Assembly: GCA_022575985.1 (NCBI GenBank)
Contig: JAKSXM010000279.1
Coordinates: forward strand, 868,001 to 932,000
Length of the DNA stretch: 64,000 nt
Origin: Anagrus nilaparvatae
Lineage: Eukaryota; Arthropoda; Insecta; Hymenoptera; Mymaridae
Reading direction: 5' to 3'
The notes beneath the pieces were generated by a model. That model saw only the letters and a program-made list of their open reading frames with translations, did no database searches and had not been told where the DNA came from. Shown here in pieces: positions 1-13,819 of the stretch. The position numbers were made by a program, and so were the translations under genes. How positions within the stretch are numbered: the first letter of the stretch is position 1; every line of letters begins with the position of its first letter.

Positions 1-714
1 ACTATACTCTTAAAGAAAAAAATTGCGCTTAACAAAATTCTTTCATTATACAATGAATTATTTTAAAATATATGACACTCAAAGTAGCTTAAATACCAAT
101 TAGAAATAATTTAAGTTTCTTAAATAATAAATATCAAATTACCATATATAAAGTAAAACAGCAGAAGCAGACAAAAAAAAAAAAAATTAAAATTACAAAA
201 GAGTAAAGGAAATTCCGTTTTAAGTGATCTCTTTTGTACATCAAAAAAAAGAAAAACTCTTTGACTGAATTTTAAGTCAACCATCTTTTTATATGTAAAA
301 AGAACGCATTATATAATATATCCACGTGTTATATATGAAAAAAAGTATATATATGAAAAGAATATGTAGGATGAAAAAAAAAAACTGATAAACTATTTGC
401 AATAAAAACATTTTTTTTACATATATAACTTTTTAAACAGTAAACTATTTTCAATATTCTTTTTTTTTTTATATATATCGTGAAATTGAAAAGAATTTTC
501 AATATCCTATATTATTATGCAATCTATAGTGTATATTTTATGTTAAAATTAAATACTGCTGTTGCAAAGTAAATGTAAGGGAAATTTAAATGATTTTTTT
601 GATTTTATTGTAAAATTTAATTTTTTGAAGTAAGAAGATTGTAAGTTGATATCAAAATCAATGTATTTTTTAAGTCTGGGCGTGATTGAGTGATTATATA
701 TTTTTTTCTTCCTA

Positions 715-743
715 GCGGGCCGAAAACACTTTTTTCGCCCCGC
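715..743. repeat. CpG-rich hairpin
   Basis: GCGGGCCGAAAA and TTTTTTCGCCCCGC are complementary around CACT, within a G+C-rich island of about 130 bp (675-810). Confidence 0.5.
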
Positions 744-1742
744 AACGAGATCGAAAAAAACGCGTTTTCACCCCACTGAGAAAGAAAATTTTCGTTTTGT
801 CCATGGGAAATGTACTATTACATATTTTTTGTACAGTTTCTTTGGGATGGAACAAAATATTATTTTTTACAACTTATATTTTTTAAATAGGAATATCTGA
901 AAGTAGATTTGGAAGAAATCTAATAATTTTTTTTTTTTTTTATTAAACAAAATTAACGGGACGAACCCTTTACATAAAAATTACAATATATTTAAGAATA
1001 AAAATAAGTATTTTAATAATTTTAATAATTTTGCAAATATGTTAAAATTTCGCGTCGATTTATCAGTCTTAACTTCGTTTTTTGTTAAACTTCACTCAAA
1101 CTATCTTTCTAAATATCGTTATATTTATTTAAAATTTATATTTCACAAAAAGGTAATAAAATGCAAGTATTAAATATTTTATTTGACATTTTAAAAAAAA
1201 TCAGTACAAAAATCAATAAAAATAATAATAATCATTTCATCTGATGCAAACAGAAAATAAAAAAAAAAATAAAAGTGTGAAATGTTAAATATAATACGAT
1301 AATAAAATCCATAATAATATTTTTAACAAATTTTATCAGAAATAATAATGAAAGGAAAAAAACGAACAAATAAAATACATTTTATATTATTTATTAGTAT
1401 ATTAGCTTGGTTGTTAAAATTTCAGTAAATTTCATATTCAATAAAAAAAACAACAGTAGTTTTAGTAGAGTAGAAAATAGTACAGTCTTAAGCAAGGGAG
1501 CAAAAATAAAATTATCAACGTTATAAATGTACAATTGTGCATAAAATTAATAGCACCAATTATAAGCTGGATTATAAGTACCGTTCAGATTTGCTATTCC
1601 TTAGATCATTTTTTTTTTTCAATACTTAAGCCTTTTAAAACTAATCAGAATTCTAAAATAATATCACGACTAATATACAATAATAAGATCGTTACTCAGT
1701 GAAGAATTTTATATATTTTTTACTTAAAAATATTTTATGAGC

Positions 1743-1778
1743 CTTGATAATGAAGACTGAAGGTCTTCGAAACGTGGC
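1743..1778 (+). repeat. 'TTGATAATGAAGAC...CGAAACGTGGC' hairpin motif
   Basis: A GAAGAC-CTGAAGG-type hairpin (GAAGACTGAAGGTCTTC) is directly followed by GAAACGTGGC and preceded by TTGATAAT. Confidence 0.5.
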
Positions 1779-2340
1779 AATTTATTTAAAAAATAAAGCA
1801 AATTATTGTTAGCTCAAAAATCAAATATTTTTATTTAATAATAAAAAAAAATTTTAGTTTAAAAAAAATTGACAAAGTATTATTTATGTATTGGATTACA
1901 TATTTCTGATTACATCGAGCGAATAAATAATAACAATAACAAAAAAAAGGATGTGAAGTTTTTTAAAAGATTTAATAAATTGTAAAGGTATTTCTTTTTC
2001 GTTTTTATTGCAAAATATTCGGACGATATAAAAAAAAAATTTTTTTGTTTGTAAACTACAAGTTTTTATGTATGAATAGAATAGAATTTATTGTTTGAAA
2101 CTTTTTTTTTGCATTTATGTATTTTTGTTCTGTATAAACTGTTTTCTTTTTTATTTATTTATTATTGAGATAAATTGTAATACTTTAAGAGTTTATGGTT
2201 TTGATACCTGAATGATTTTACATTTAAAGTGAATATGATTGATTCTTTAAAGAACTCTTTTTTCTTTTATCTAAAAAATAACATTATTTTTATCTTTTTT
2301 TTTTTAAACTTTCTTTTTAGAGGTAGAGGATTTCAATTAT

Positions 2341-3155
2341 AGTCAAGGCCCTATCGATGTTAAATGTATCCAAAAAATTTAAATGCAGTAAAGGGGATCC
2401 TTATTGGATCATTAATATTTAATCCAATTTACGTAAGCCAGTTTTTATTAATATACCACCAAAAATAAGCAAATAATTGCAAAACATACACATTTTTGCA
2501 AGATGTAGCTGATTGAAATAACTTTGGGTGTATTTCTATGGATTTCGGGAACTTTGACAACGATTTGGAAATCAGATTTCTTAAATTCAAAATGGTGGAT
2601 TTTAAAGTTTTTAACTTCAAAATCGGTAGTTTAAGATATTTCGAGAATTTAAACTTAGATTTACAAGCATTCTTTGATCAGATCAAAAATTTCCCATCAG
2701 AATCGTAACCAACGACTCCAAAAACTGTAATTCATCTTTAAAATATTTTAAATAACTTAAATTTGTAAATATTTATAACTTATATTTATAAATATATTAT
2801 ATATACCATGCTTGCTCTAAGGGGTTAAAAATGTGATTTCAAAAACATATGCTCAGTAATTCTGAAAACTTTAGAGGTAGGCTTAATGAACAATTATTTT
2901 TTTTAAATTTGTACACTGTAGGGTTGTTGGACTTAAATAAATTGCTTGAATTACTCATTTTCAAGAGAAAGCAAATTCTTAAAATTCTAGGAAATTAAAA
3001 ATTATAGCTGTAGTTACTCAAAATAGGCCATCGGAAAATGTATGAAATCTTCAAAAGCGTTCTTAGCGACCAAAAATACGTAAGATCTACTGAGGTGGAT
3101 CAATTTTACTCCATTTAAAACTTTTTGATACAACTAAAATTTCTGGTGCTTTATT
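2341..3155. mobile_element. foldback element, family A copy 1
   Basis: The left end (AGTCAAGGC, TTAAATGTATCCAAAAA) and the inverted right end (3120-3153, TTTTTGATACAACTAA then GGTGCTTTATT) are diverged inverted repeats, with CAAAAATACGTAAGATCTAC and GAGGTGGATC inside the right arm. The same arms recur at 14.8, 29.5 and 34.9 kb. No open frame is meaningful inside; non-autonomous. Confidence 0.65.
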
Positions 3156-5598
3156 AACAAAAATTCTAAATTTTGAAAAAAATTAATTACTTTAATCAAA
3201 TTTTAAAATTAAAATTTATAATTTCCAAACTACTTTTGCTTCATTTTTATATATTCTGTCAGAAAAAATTCGCTTTACCTTTTGCCATAATAATATTAAA
3301 AGTATTAAAAAAAAAGTGAATTTCACCATTTTAAAAAGTTATAATCGTTTTAAAAAATAAAAGTTAGTGTATGATAACTTTTAAATGAATTAAAATATGG
3401 TTTTTATAAAAAAAAGTATTATTATTGTTATTATTTTCTATACTTTTTTTTGTAACATTAATTTTTGAGTGTATTAAAACTTTTCACTTTATTTTCTATA
3501 ATGCCAACTGTACTAAATAATTAGTAAAATATGAATACAATGAGGCAAACAAAGGCACACTCCTACAACGAATCTGGGGTTATTAAAAAAAATATAATCT
3601 GGTTGAATGGGTATAACAGAGGGTTCCATTTTATAAAATTTCTTAGGTTATATTTTAAATAATACTTTATTTTTTTGCCAAATCATTTCAAATAGATTTT
3701 AATTTTTTCTTCTCAAAGTCTAGTTTTTAAGTACCTACACGACCCAAAATAATTTAGGAACCCAAAGATCGCGGAGTCTCCTGGGTGTGCGTCAGTTATT
3801 GGCATATAAATTTAATTTTTGGATAAAATTAGCTCCCATATATCAAAAAAAGTTAATTCCTCAGTTTTTAGCAAAGAAATTAACTGGAATAAACCACATA
3901 CATATTAAATAATATTTTTAAATTCAAATTTGAAAAAAAAATGAAAATTTAATCTCTTTTAAAATGATATTTAAATATCTATTATTCAACTCATTACTCA
4001 TTTTTAAAGAAAAAAAATCTAAAATTATATACTTTTTAACATTTAAATAAAAGCTTTAACTTTTTAGTCATACTTAATGTCATTAAAAAAAAAAAGGTTT
4101 TTTCTTATTCCAAATAAACTCTTAATTTAAAATTCGTATATAAAAAGATAAAAATGAGATTTTAATTATATACTAAAAATTTTCTTTTCTAAAAAAATAT
4201 AAATTAAAAGGTACACAAACTTCATCAAATATAAATATCCTATGTACAGAAGAGTACAATAAAGTGGAAAAATAATTAATGCGAAAAATAATATACAAGA
4301 GAAAATGTCAAGTTGAATGAATTACGTGCTTGATCTTTCTTCCGATACGATAATTAATAGAAGTTAAAATAAAAAAATTTATAACTTAAATTAACGGAAA
4401 TTTGTTCAAGAGTTAAGTTTTTATTTATTAGTTTTTTTTTAAGATAAATATTTTTTAGGTTAAATATTTGTTTTTATAAAATTAAATTATTTATACTTAC
4501 TTTTTTAGTAACTTTTATAATTTAATTTTATTTTTCTTAGCCAATTGTATTGATAAGTACTAATTAACTTTTTTTTTCTCTATTGATTTTTTGTGAACTA
4601 ATAATTTTGTGAATTGAAATTTTTGATGAAAATAAGTAAAATATAATGAAACTTGAATACAGTAACTAATAATTAAATTTTAATCAAACATAGAATTAAA
4701 TTCAGATTCTCAAAGGAATATTTAAAATAATCTAAGAATTTACTGATATGTGTAATTCAACATATTAAATGTATATTAGGGTGTTAATTATTCTGAAAAT
4801 ATAACTATTTTAATGTACACACCTGTCCTGTGAAGGAATATGAAGTTTGCAGGCTCTAATTAGTCCTTAAAAACCCTTTAGAATAATTGAAAAAAATTTA
4901 GGAATATACAAAAAATAAAATGTGGATTCAAAAATTTCTTAATCCTGTTCACTAAAAATGACCAATATTCTAGCTTTCTAAACTTGGATTATTTAAAGTC
5001 CCTAAATTTAAATTATTCTATGTCCCATTTGAGTACCCCTCGATTTTCAGGGCACCCCACCTATAAACATGTTTTATGTTAGTAAAATAGCATTTAAGTT
5101 CCCTTGCTATTTAAATATGCCACTGTTATTTTAAAAAAATCTATTTGTTTCTTTGCTATGACCAAAAAAAAAATTATTTTCGTACAAATTTCCAAAATTT
5201 GCCCAAAAATGATTTTTCTACATCACTCGCATTTTTCTAAACCCCAGATAAAAAATTTCAGTTCACAGCTTAAACCATACTTTGAAAAAAGTCAGTAACT
5301 TCTTGAAAATAAGTGACACCTTAATATACCAAATAAATATAATTGTATAGATTGCATCTGTTAGTCAACCCCTATACACTATATAACGTCTTTTGATTGA
5401 GAGAATGGTTTGTTAGATGTTCTATATTGCATAGGTAATTGGAATTTTGGAATTTACTAGCCGAAATTACCGTGAAATTCACCAAACGTGATAAAATGAA
5501 ATCTTCCTTCTACGTATATATACTGTTCAATACTATAATTACTTTTCTATATATAACTTATTAAATTTACAATTTTATGCAAAAATTATATTTTAATA
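3156..5598. other. gene-less A+T-rich segment
   Basis: A family B-like fragment is suspected at 3550-3830 (TCTTAGGTTATATTTTAAAT shared with 27960). A stretch near 4980-5060 shares the CTAAGTCC-type sequence. Otherwise unremarkable. Confidence 0.5.
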
Positions 5599-6999
5599 TG
5601 GGTAGATTTAAATGAAGTGAGTGCGACTTACATGGTCGGGTCTTCAAAACTGCCCCAAAGTGTTTTTTTCTGAAAGTACTACCAAAAATAAGTAACCAGC
5701 CCAATTTTTAGCCTCCCAGAGCGAAATCTCGATTTTTGGCAGCCATTTTAGTGTTTTTGACTGTTGTAAAAAAAGTAAAAAAAATGAGTCATAATTTTTT
5801 TTATTATTGCTGTAAAAAACTCACATTATCATGAAAAATTTTTTCTTTTTAGGTCCGGATAGGAAATTTCCCTGGCTATCTGATTCCGGTGTCAAAAATT
5901 TTTTTTGAGTTGCGCATGCGCGAAGAATCGCTAAGATAGGCTGTTTTTTTTCAAAAGTCGATTTCTCAAATGCCTATTAGTGAAAAATCTTGTAACCAGG
6001 CTTAAAATTTTCGTTAAACCTTATATTTTTTGTCAAAAAAAACATTTCGATGGGACACTGCTTTTTGGGAGCTCTAGATAAAAAAATAGCAGCTTTCAAA
6101 ACCTCATTTTTTACAAATTTCAAATTTCCCGCCAAGTCACGTGACCAATCAAAAATCTGACCAAAAATTTGGATTCCGCGGGAAATTTTACATAAGGATA
6201 TGTCTTTTCATGTTTTTAAGGGCGTTTATGTTAAAGCGGCGAAAAACAGTGAAATAATAAAGAATTTTCTGAATAATTTTGAATAATTTGGAATAATTTA
6301 AAAAATAAAAAAATTCCTTAATAAATGAGATATTTTAATCTTTCAATTTAAAATTTCGCTGCTTTAACATAAACGCTCTTAAAAACATGAAAAGATATAT
6401 CCTTATGTAAAATTTCCCGCGGAATCCAAATTTTTGGTCAGATTTTTGATTGGTCACGTGACTTGGCGGGAAATTTGAAATTTGTAAAAAATGAGGTTTT
6501 GAAAGCTGCTATTTTTTTATCTAGAGCTCCCAAAAAGCAGTGTCCCATCGAAATGTTTTTTTTGACAAAAAATATAAGGTTTAACGAAAATTTTAAGCCT
6601 GGTTACAAGATTTTTCACTAATAGGCATTTGAGAAATCGACTTTTGAAAAAAAACAGCCTATCTTAGCGATTTTTCGCGCATGCGCAACTCAAAAAAAAT
6701 TTTTGACACCGGAATCAGATAGCCAGGGAAATTTCCTATCCGGACCTAAAAAGAAAAAATTTTTCATGATAATGTGAGTTTTTTACAGCAATAATAAAAA
6801 AAATTATGACTCATTTTTCTTACTTTTTTTACAACAGTCAAAAACACTAAAATGGTTGCCAAAAATCGAGATTTCGCTCTGGGAGGCTAAAAATTGGGCT
6901 GGTTACTTATTTTTGGTAGTACTTTCAGAAAAAAACACTTTGGGGCAGTTTTGAAGACCCGACCATGTATGTCGCACTCACTTCATTTAAATCTACCCA
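5599..6999. mobile_element. 1.4-kb near-perfect palindromic foldback element (TA target)
   Basis: Two arms of about 647 bp (5599-6245 and 6353-6999) are inverted copies with only scattered differences, separated by about 107 bp. Termini are TGGGTAGATTTAAATGAAG and its complement, flanked by TA on both sides (5597-5598 and 7000-7001). Landmarks in each arm are GCGCATGCGC, AGTCACGTGACC or its complement, and GGTCGGGTCTTC. No transposase frame exists. The terminal TGGGT and TA target suggest the Tc1/mariner group (inference). The close match of the arms suggests a young element or arm-to-arm gene conversion. Confidence 0.88.
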
Positions 7000-7001
7000 T
7001 A

Positions 7002-10000
7002 TTACTTTTAGATTTTTTTTTTTTTTTACTTATACTACTGAATTTTATCGTATAAAATATAAAGAAAGTCCTGTAGAGTAGTTCTCTTATTTTATATATA
7101 TTTATAAATAAAAAAAACTTGGCTCTCATCATTCACATAAATATACATATTTATATACATGGGTTTATCTTGGAAATTTCTGAATAGACAATTTTTTTTT
7201 CCTCTTTTAGTTGGCAACGTAGAGAAATGTATAATTTTGGCACGTAATTTTAATTTTTTTGTGTTATTTTACGATTTCAAGATTATTTTTAAAATAATTT
7301 TTAAAAGATATTCAAAATGGGTGCAAAAATTTAAACTCTAGTTTGATCAAGAGCCTGGGTACGTGGTGCAGTGGAATATTTACGCTTGGGCAGTAAAAAA
7401 AATTTTTTTTTGTAAAATACTGATGCCAAATCGAAATCAATACAAATTAAATAAAAACAAAAAAAATATCTGTACTTTTATGCTGAGTAAACAATCTGAT
7501 TTGTATTTTAAATTCATTTCAAAGTATCGAAACCTAAATATACAGATTAAATTGCAGTTATTCTATTATCTAGGCTACTTCGCAGATTTCGATATTTTTC
7601 AACAAATTTTCGACAAATTTATTTAAAAAAAAGTCTAAAATCCAAAATAAAGTACGAATTTGACTAAAAAATTAATCTGTACTAACCCATATACATTTTA
7701 TTTCTTTAAATTTATACATTTGTAAGAATATAAAAGTACTGATAAGTAAAACATTAGGAAAAATCATACTAACTAACACAAATATACAAATTTATCTACA
7801 TAAAAAGATGTTGAATTGTAAAGGCGAGTGTCGCATAGAAGCGTGCAAATTTTATACTGCAGCTTTTATAATACATTATTCAAGTACCGCGAGACTAAAA
7901 TATATATATATATATATAGAATCGAAAAGGAATACACACACACATATATAATTTTATTTGTGAGTTCCCTTGACACCTTTAAAGAAAAAAACTTAAGTAA
8001 AAGAAAAAAAAACTTTTAAAAAAAAGCTGCGACTTAGCGACACTAATCGTGTAATGCAAATTTTTACTTTTACTTGAATATTGAAAAAATATTACAAATA
8101 AATTTATACAATTTTAAATTAGTGTGAGTTTGAATCTTTTTAAAATTTTGTAAAGAAAAATTATTTAATATTTGTAGAGAAAAAAATTTTTTAAATTTAT
8201 TGTAAATAAAATTATAAAATAATTTAGTTTTAGTTATTCCAAGTACTGAATATTTTATTTATTAAAGTTTACGAACAATTGTAAATTTGTTTTCTACGAG
8301 GCTAACGCTTTTTCTATTGAATTAAAGCTAAAGATTGGATTCATTTTTATGCTTTTAAAAATATGCAAATTTTATATAAATATATCGAAAACATTTCAAA
8401 AGTTTTCTCATTAAAATCTTGTTTATATACAAGAGTTTAGTTTTTTTAGCAATTAAAATGACAGTTGTTTTATAAGTTTATGCTTCTTAACTACACTGTA
8501 AAAAAATTCTGGTAGTGGCAGACGGTTTATTTTTATGGTTTTAAACGATTGCAAATGGCTTGAAACGAAGAGAAAATTTAAAACAAAGAAGTATCATTCG
8601 TTTAAATTTTGAGCTTCGTTCATTAAAGAACTGGAGAGAAAATTTTTGGGAAAAAAGATAAATTTTTTTTCTTCAATTTTTCTTAAGGTTGCAACCTTTA
8701 AAGAAGAAAAAATCCGGCAACCAGATTTTCAGTAATGGTAACTGGAATCCCGATAATAGCAACCGAATTTTTAATTCAGTGTAGATTTAGTATTTCATAT
8801 TCCTGCAAAATTCAAGTTGGAAGTGAATCATTCACAATTTTTAGGTTTTTTTTACAAATTTAAAGGTTTCCAAATTTTTATACTCTTTGATGGTACTATT
8901 TTATTGCCAAATTATATTTTATTTTCATCCAGAAACTTTTTTTTGTATGTCTGGAATTTGTTTTTTTCAAAACCGAGTTTTTTACTTTCAGGGCGTTCCT
9001 AAATAAAATAAATGAATTACTTCAAATTAGATTACTTCAAAAAGAAACAGCAGCTACGATTTATTAGCAAATTCTTTGTGTTGCTATAGCAAGAAACCAC
9101 TTTTCCATTTATTATTGTTGACATTTTAGAAAAATAAAAATGCTTTTAAAAAAAAATTTATTTGATATATTACTTTTAAACTGGAACTCTACAGAAATAA
9201 ATAAATTTTAGAAAATTTAAAAATTTCCGTTTAAATTTACATTTAAATTCAAAAAAAGAATCACATTACAAAAAAAATTAACAATTATACTAAATAAAAG
9301 AAATTAATCCCAAAAAAATATTATTCCTCTAACAATATTTGCACTTTTATAATTATAAAATAAGCAAAATATATAATTGATTAAAATAAAAATTTAATCT
9401 GATGATTATATCGTAGGTACTTCAATTAAAATAATTATGAACATAAATAGTATTTATAAAAAATTTATTTAACGCTAAAATTATAAAACTGTATTATACA
9501 CCAGTGACGAATTAGGACATTAAAATTGATTAATTACAGCAGTAGAATTTTTCACTTTTTTGGAGAGAAAAAGACAGAAAATGGTTTTTTTTATACAAAA
9601 TGTACATTTTATTTGGGTTTAGTACTGCATAGAAAGAGAATACTGACAAGTGCATAGTTGAATAATGAATTTTTTTTGGTTACTGAATTAAAAATGGACA
9701 TATATTTTTTTTTATACTAAATTTAATAAAAAAAGGTTTCTGATTTTTTTAATTAAACATTTTTAAATGTATGATACTAATTGGATAACATGGATAAAAT
9801 ATGTAGTTAATTAGCAAAAAATGTTAATATGTGTCTCTACTAAAAAGATTTCTGGATCAAATTCAGAGCTAATAAAAATATTTTTAAATTCAGCCTAGCA
9901 ACCTAACTTTTACGAAAAAATCTACTGGTCGAAAAAGTTTATATGAATAGCAATCAGAATTTCTCTGTACTTTGAATTTTCCATAAATTGAAGTATAAAT

Positions 10001-13000
10001 TGAATCACCTATTGGAACCACTAGAGTTTCCAAAGAAATTTTAATAATTTACCAAGCAAAAAGTTTTTTAAATTATCACATTAGTTGTAAAATTAACTTT
10101 CTGGTGAAAAAGACCCCAAACCATTGTCATAGTATTCGAATATATGTATTCATGTATGTGCATATATATATACTAGGGGGCCCCATCCCTTAAACTATCA
10201 ATAAAACTTCTCTGACCCAGTGCCTTTGAAAGTTTTATTAGCCCCTTAGGTCATAATAATTAACTCCTTTCGTTTAACGATTTTTATTTAATTTTCGTTC
10301 AGGGATGAAAATCTGTCTCATGGGCGGGGTAAGGATCTCTTTCAAACAAACCTGTTTGATAAATTAGGAAAATAAATTGAAAAAAATAAAAAATGAATAT
10401 AAATCTATTTGTTCAACAAGGGAAAAAAATAGGATTTTGCTTTCAATGCAGTTGTATAAACTAGACAGCATAGAAAGTAAAATTTCCTACATTTTTCCCC
10501 GTATTCAACACAGTTTTTCATTAAAAGCGAAAAAAAGATCGCCCGAAAGTAAGAAATTAGATCTTTTTTTGCAGCGTAAAATGAAAATAATATTTTTATT
10601 ACAAAAATGAAAAAAAAATAAAAACCAAAATTACAAAAAAAAGCCATACATAAAATACGTGTTTAAAATACATAAAAATAATTGAATTTTTCTTTTATTT
10701 TTTTAATAAATGTAAAAAATTCGTAAAAACACATATTTTAATATGATACATTTTTTTAAAATTATTATTTAAAGAGGATAACGAGAAAATTTTTATTTTT
10801 TCTGATAACGTTCAATCACGTTATAATTAAAAACCAATATTCTGCTAGTATCGTATTTCCAATTTTCCGCAAAAAAAAATATTCTCATAGCAACAAAAAA
10901 AAATATATGCTATTATAGTTATAAACCAGAAATGTATTCATAAAAAAAAATAATTTTCATTTATTCGTTTTTTTTTTTTAAAGTTTTTATCAACTATCAT
11001 TTTATGCCAACCGCAATTATAAGCTTTATTTTCTAACGAAGCAAAAAAAAAATTTATTTCTTTCTTTTTTTTTTTTAACAGTACAAAAAAAAAAGTTCAC
11101 ACATATTTTTGCTTTTTATAAAAAAATGTCGTATTAGTATAGTAAATATATATAAAAGTTTTATAGATATAAACGTGCAATATAATCAAAACGTAATTTA
11201 AAAGGCACATATATAGAAATATTTATTCAGCGTGCATTTATTTTTTTAGTACTCGGGTATAGTAAATTTACTGCATTTTTTTATTATAAGAAGGTTAATT
11301 TTAATTCATTATTTTTATGCATTTTGTTTTGGGTATAGGGGTGAATGTGATTGGCTCATTTAGGCCGAAACGAAATTGCATTTGATATGAGGTAAAAATC
11401 TGTTCCAATCAGAACGTTGGATTGACGTGAGTAACATTTAAAAAAATTACCATACTTTGGCCAAATTTTTAGATATTCAATGATATTTTGGATTAAATTT
11501 AAAGTTCGATGGAATTTTGATTGAAAAACATGCAGTTAATTTTTTGAAAAAAAATTTCAGAAACTACGTTATATATGGCAGTTTTTCTGAAAATACCATG
11601 TTCCTGGGTTTCCTAAGCTTTTTGATAGCGACCAAAAAAATTTTATTTTCTAAACCACGAGGTGCTAAGGGCTAAAAGTTTTAGAATTTTTCTAACATGT
11701 ATAAAAAATCAGAAAAATTTTAGGCAAATTCGATAACCCAATTATTGCTGTTTTATTTTAGAAACACTCCCTAGAATAGTCAAAAATTTCGATACTAACG
11801 CAAACACTGCACGATAAATTTCAAGCAAAGCAACTTATGATTGATATGTTTTCGCGCTAATGTCTAAAGTTTTTCGTCCATTGTGCTTACAATATAATTT
11901 TCCTACCGAAACGTTGAATGAATACAGGAAATTCCGCGCCAAGTTTTATACACAAATTTAATACCTTGGAGGGAAAAAAAATTGTTATGCAGTAGTTGTT
12001 AGTAACTAATTTTTATTTTAAATTGTCTAATTTAAATTTGTTATTTAAAAAAACTATATCAAAATCAAAAAACAAAATTAATTTATTTTAAGAAAAAAAA
12101 TTTTTTTCTTTGTATAAAAAGTTTTATTTATATTTTAAAAGTTTATTTAAATTAGGTTTTTAGAAACTCGAGTATATCTTCAATCCACTTTCTTTAAGTA
12201 GTTTACCAAAATACTAAATAAATTTTTAGACTGAATTCTAAAGAAGGAATATATAAAACTAAAAAAATAAATAAAGACTTTTAAAATTTTATTTTTTTAA
12301 TTAAACTTATTTTGAAATTTTTTAAACTAAGAAATTTGAATTAGTATAATTTAAAATATTTTCTTTTTAATTAGAAATGTAACTGGATCAAATAAGTTTA
12401 TAATATGGTAAAACTTTATAAACTAACAATAAGTAATTTACAAAATAGCTTTTAAGCCTTTTTACACTTGATATTAAGTAAATAAAAGGTAAATCTTGTA
12501 GTGTTTATTTTAAAACTTATTTTAAAGAATTTTCAAATTTTTTATAAAAAATGTTCAAATATTTGAGGTTTTTTTATTCGATGTAACCCAAAGTTCAATT
12601 ATGTGTGTTTCATTAAAAAATATTTTACAAAGCGAAAAAATGAAATTTGGCAATTTTCAATTTTTCATTGCCTTAGCCTCCAAGAAGTAAAATTTTGACC
12701 ATAAATTTTGTGTTGTATATAATTTTAAAGGATATAAAATTGCAAACTTACCATAAATTTTCAAAATTTAGTAAGTAAATATTCCTAAAATAAAATAAAA
12801 TTGAAAATTCAAATAATTAAGAAATCCTATGGGAATTCGACTATGTTAATCAACGCCTTACATCCATAAAATCTGTATTCTAGAGACACACACTTATTGA
12901 TATGATAATTATGACAAACATAATATACCTACAGTTTAAATTAATCATTCATTTATACATAAATGTAATTAGAGTTTCTATTCAATTTTCTCAAAATATA

Positions 13001-13766
13001 CATGCATACTAAAATTTACATATAATTAAAATAATATAACCACCTTGTTATAATAATAATAATTAAAATTAGTTAAATAAATATTTACTTTTTAAATATT
13101 TAAAAAATTTTTCATAATTATGAATATTTAGATTGGGTTAATTAATTTTTGATTTATATACGATTGGTTAAATTTTGGTTATTAGGTAGATATTTGTAAT
13201 TGAAAACTTTCAATATTATAATTTTACAGTAATTACATGGCTATTCAAGCTAAATGTTAATGACGTATCGATGTATCTGTTAGTTAGTTAACTACATAGT
13301 TACAGTGACGTTATATATAATAATCTGACATGCTGAGGCAACCTTGCGTTACATCAATAATTATTGGTTGTAAAATAATTTTATGTTAATCTTTTTTATT
13401 TAATATAGAATTAGAGAAAAATATGACTATTTTAGAAATTTCTAAAAAGTATTTAGATGAAAAATTAAATGTTTAAAAATATTTTTCTGCAAGACTTAGT
13501 AGACAATTTTCTGTACAATTAGATTCCGAGCTCTAAATGTTAATATAAACTCTGCATACGTGATGAAAGATATTTACTCTTTCATATTTTAAATACTTTT
13601 GAAATAAGACTGACAAAAAAAATTTAAAAAGGGAAAAAAAAACTTTGAGCAGATGCAAAAAGACGCTGTTTGCGACAAAGCTACTACATTTGATAATAAT
13701 AATAAAATTTTGATACAATTAACTTAATATAAAAATAGGCATAAAAAATTAATTCTAAGCGATCGC
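7002..13766. other. gene-less A+T-rich segment
   Basis: Apart from the MITE at 8494, there is a G+C-richer patch at 10170-10345 (GGGGGCCCCATCCC near its start) and another at 11330-11980, neither recognised. Frames present are short, lysine- and phenylalanine-rich and lack motifs. Confidence 0.55.
8494..8781. mobile_element. MITE with CACTG termini and TA target, 288 bp
   Basis: Ends CACTGTAAAAAAATTC and GAATTTTTAATTCAGTG are imperfect inverted repeats flanked by TA (8492-8493 and 8782-8783). No coding frame. The termini resemble those at 23448, 43485 and 56994. Confidence 0.7.
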
Positions 13767-13819
13767 CTTTTATATACTTAACAAATCATTTCTTTTGCGA
13801 GACAACAAAGCGCCATCTA
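13767..13819. repeat. 53-bp dispersed motif, copy 1
   Basis: CTTTTATATACTTAACAAAT, CATTTCTTTTGCGAGA and AACAAAGCGCCATCT match the complement of 17338-17390 at nearly every position. Confidence 0.65.

Larger units (their letters stand above)
1..2340. other. gene-less A+T-rich segment
   Basis: Homopolymer A and T runs, the CpG-rich hairpin at 715, a solo TATTAGC MITE end near 1397 and the hairpin motif at 1743. No coding signal. Possibly channel-gene intron. Confidence 0.6.

Noticed and set aside
10377..10647. Overlapping 77- and 80-codon frames on opposite strands
   Set aside because: Lys- and Phe-rich translations of homopolymer-laden DNA, no splice context or family signature.
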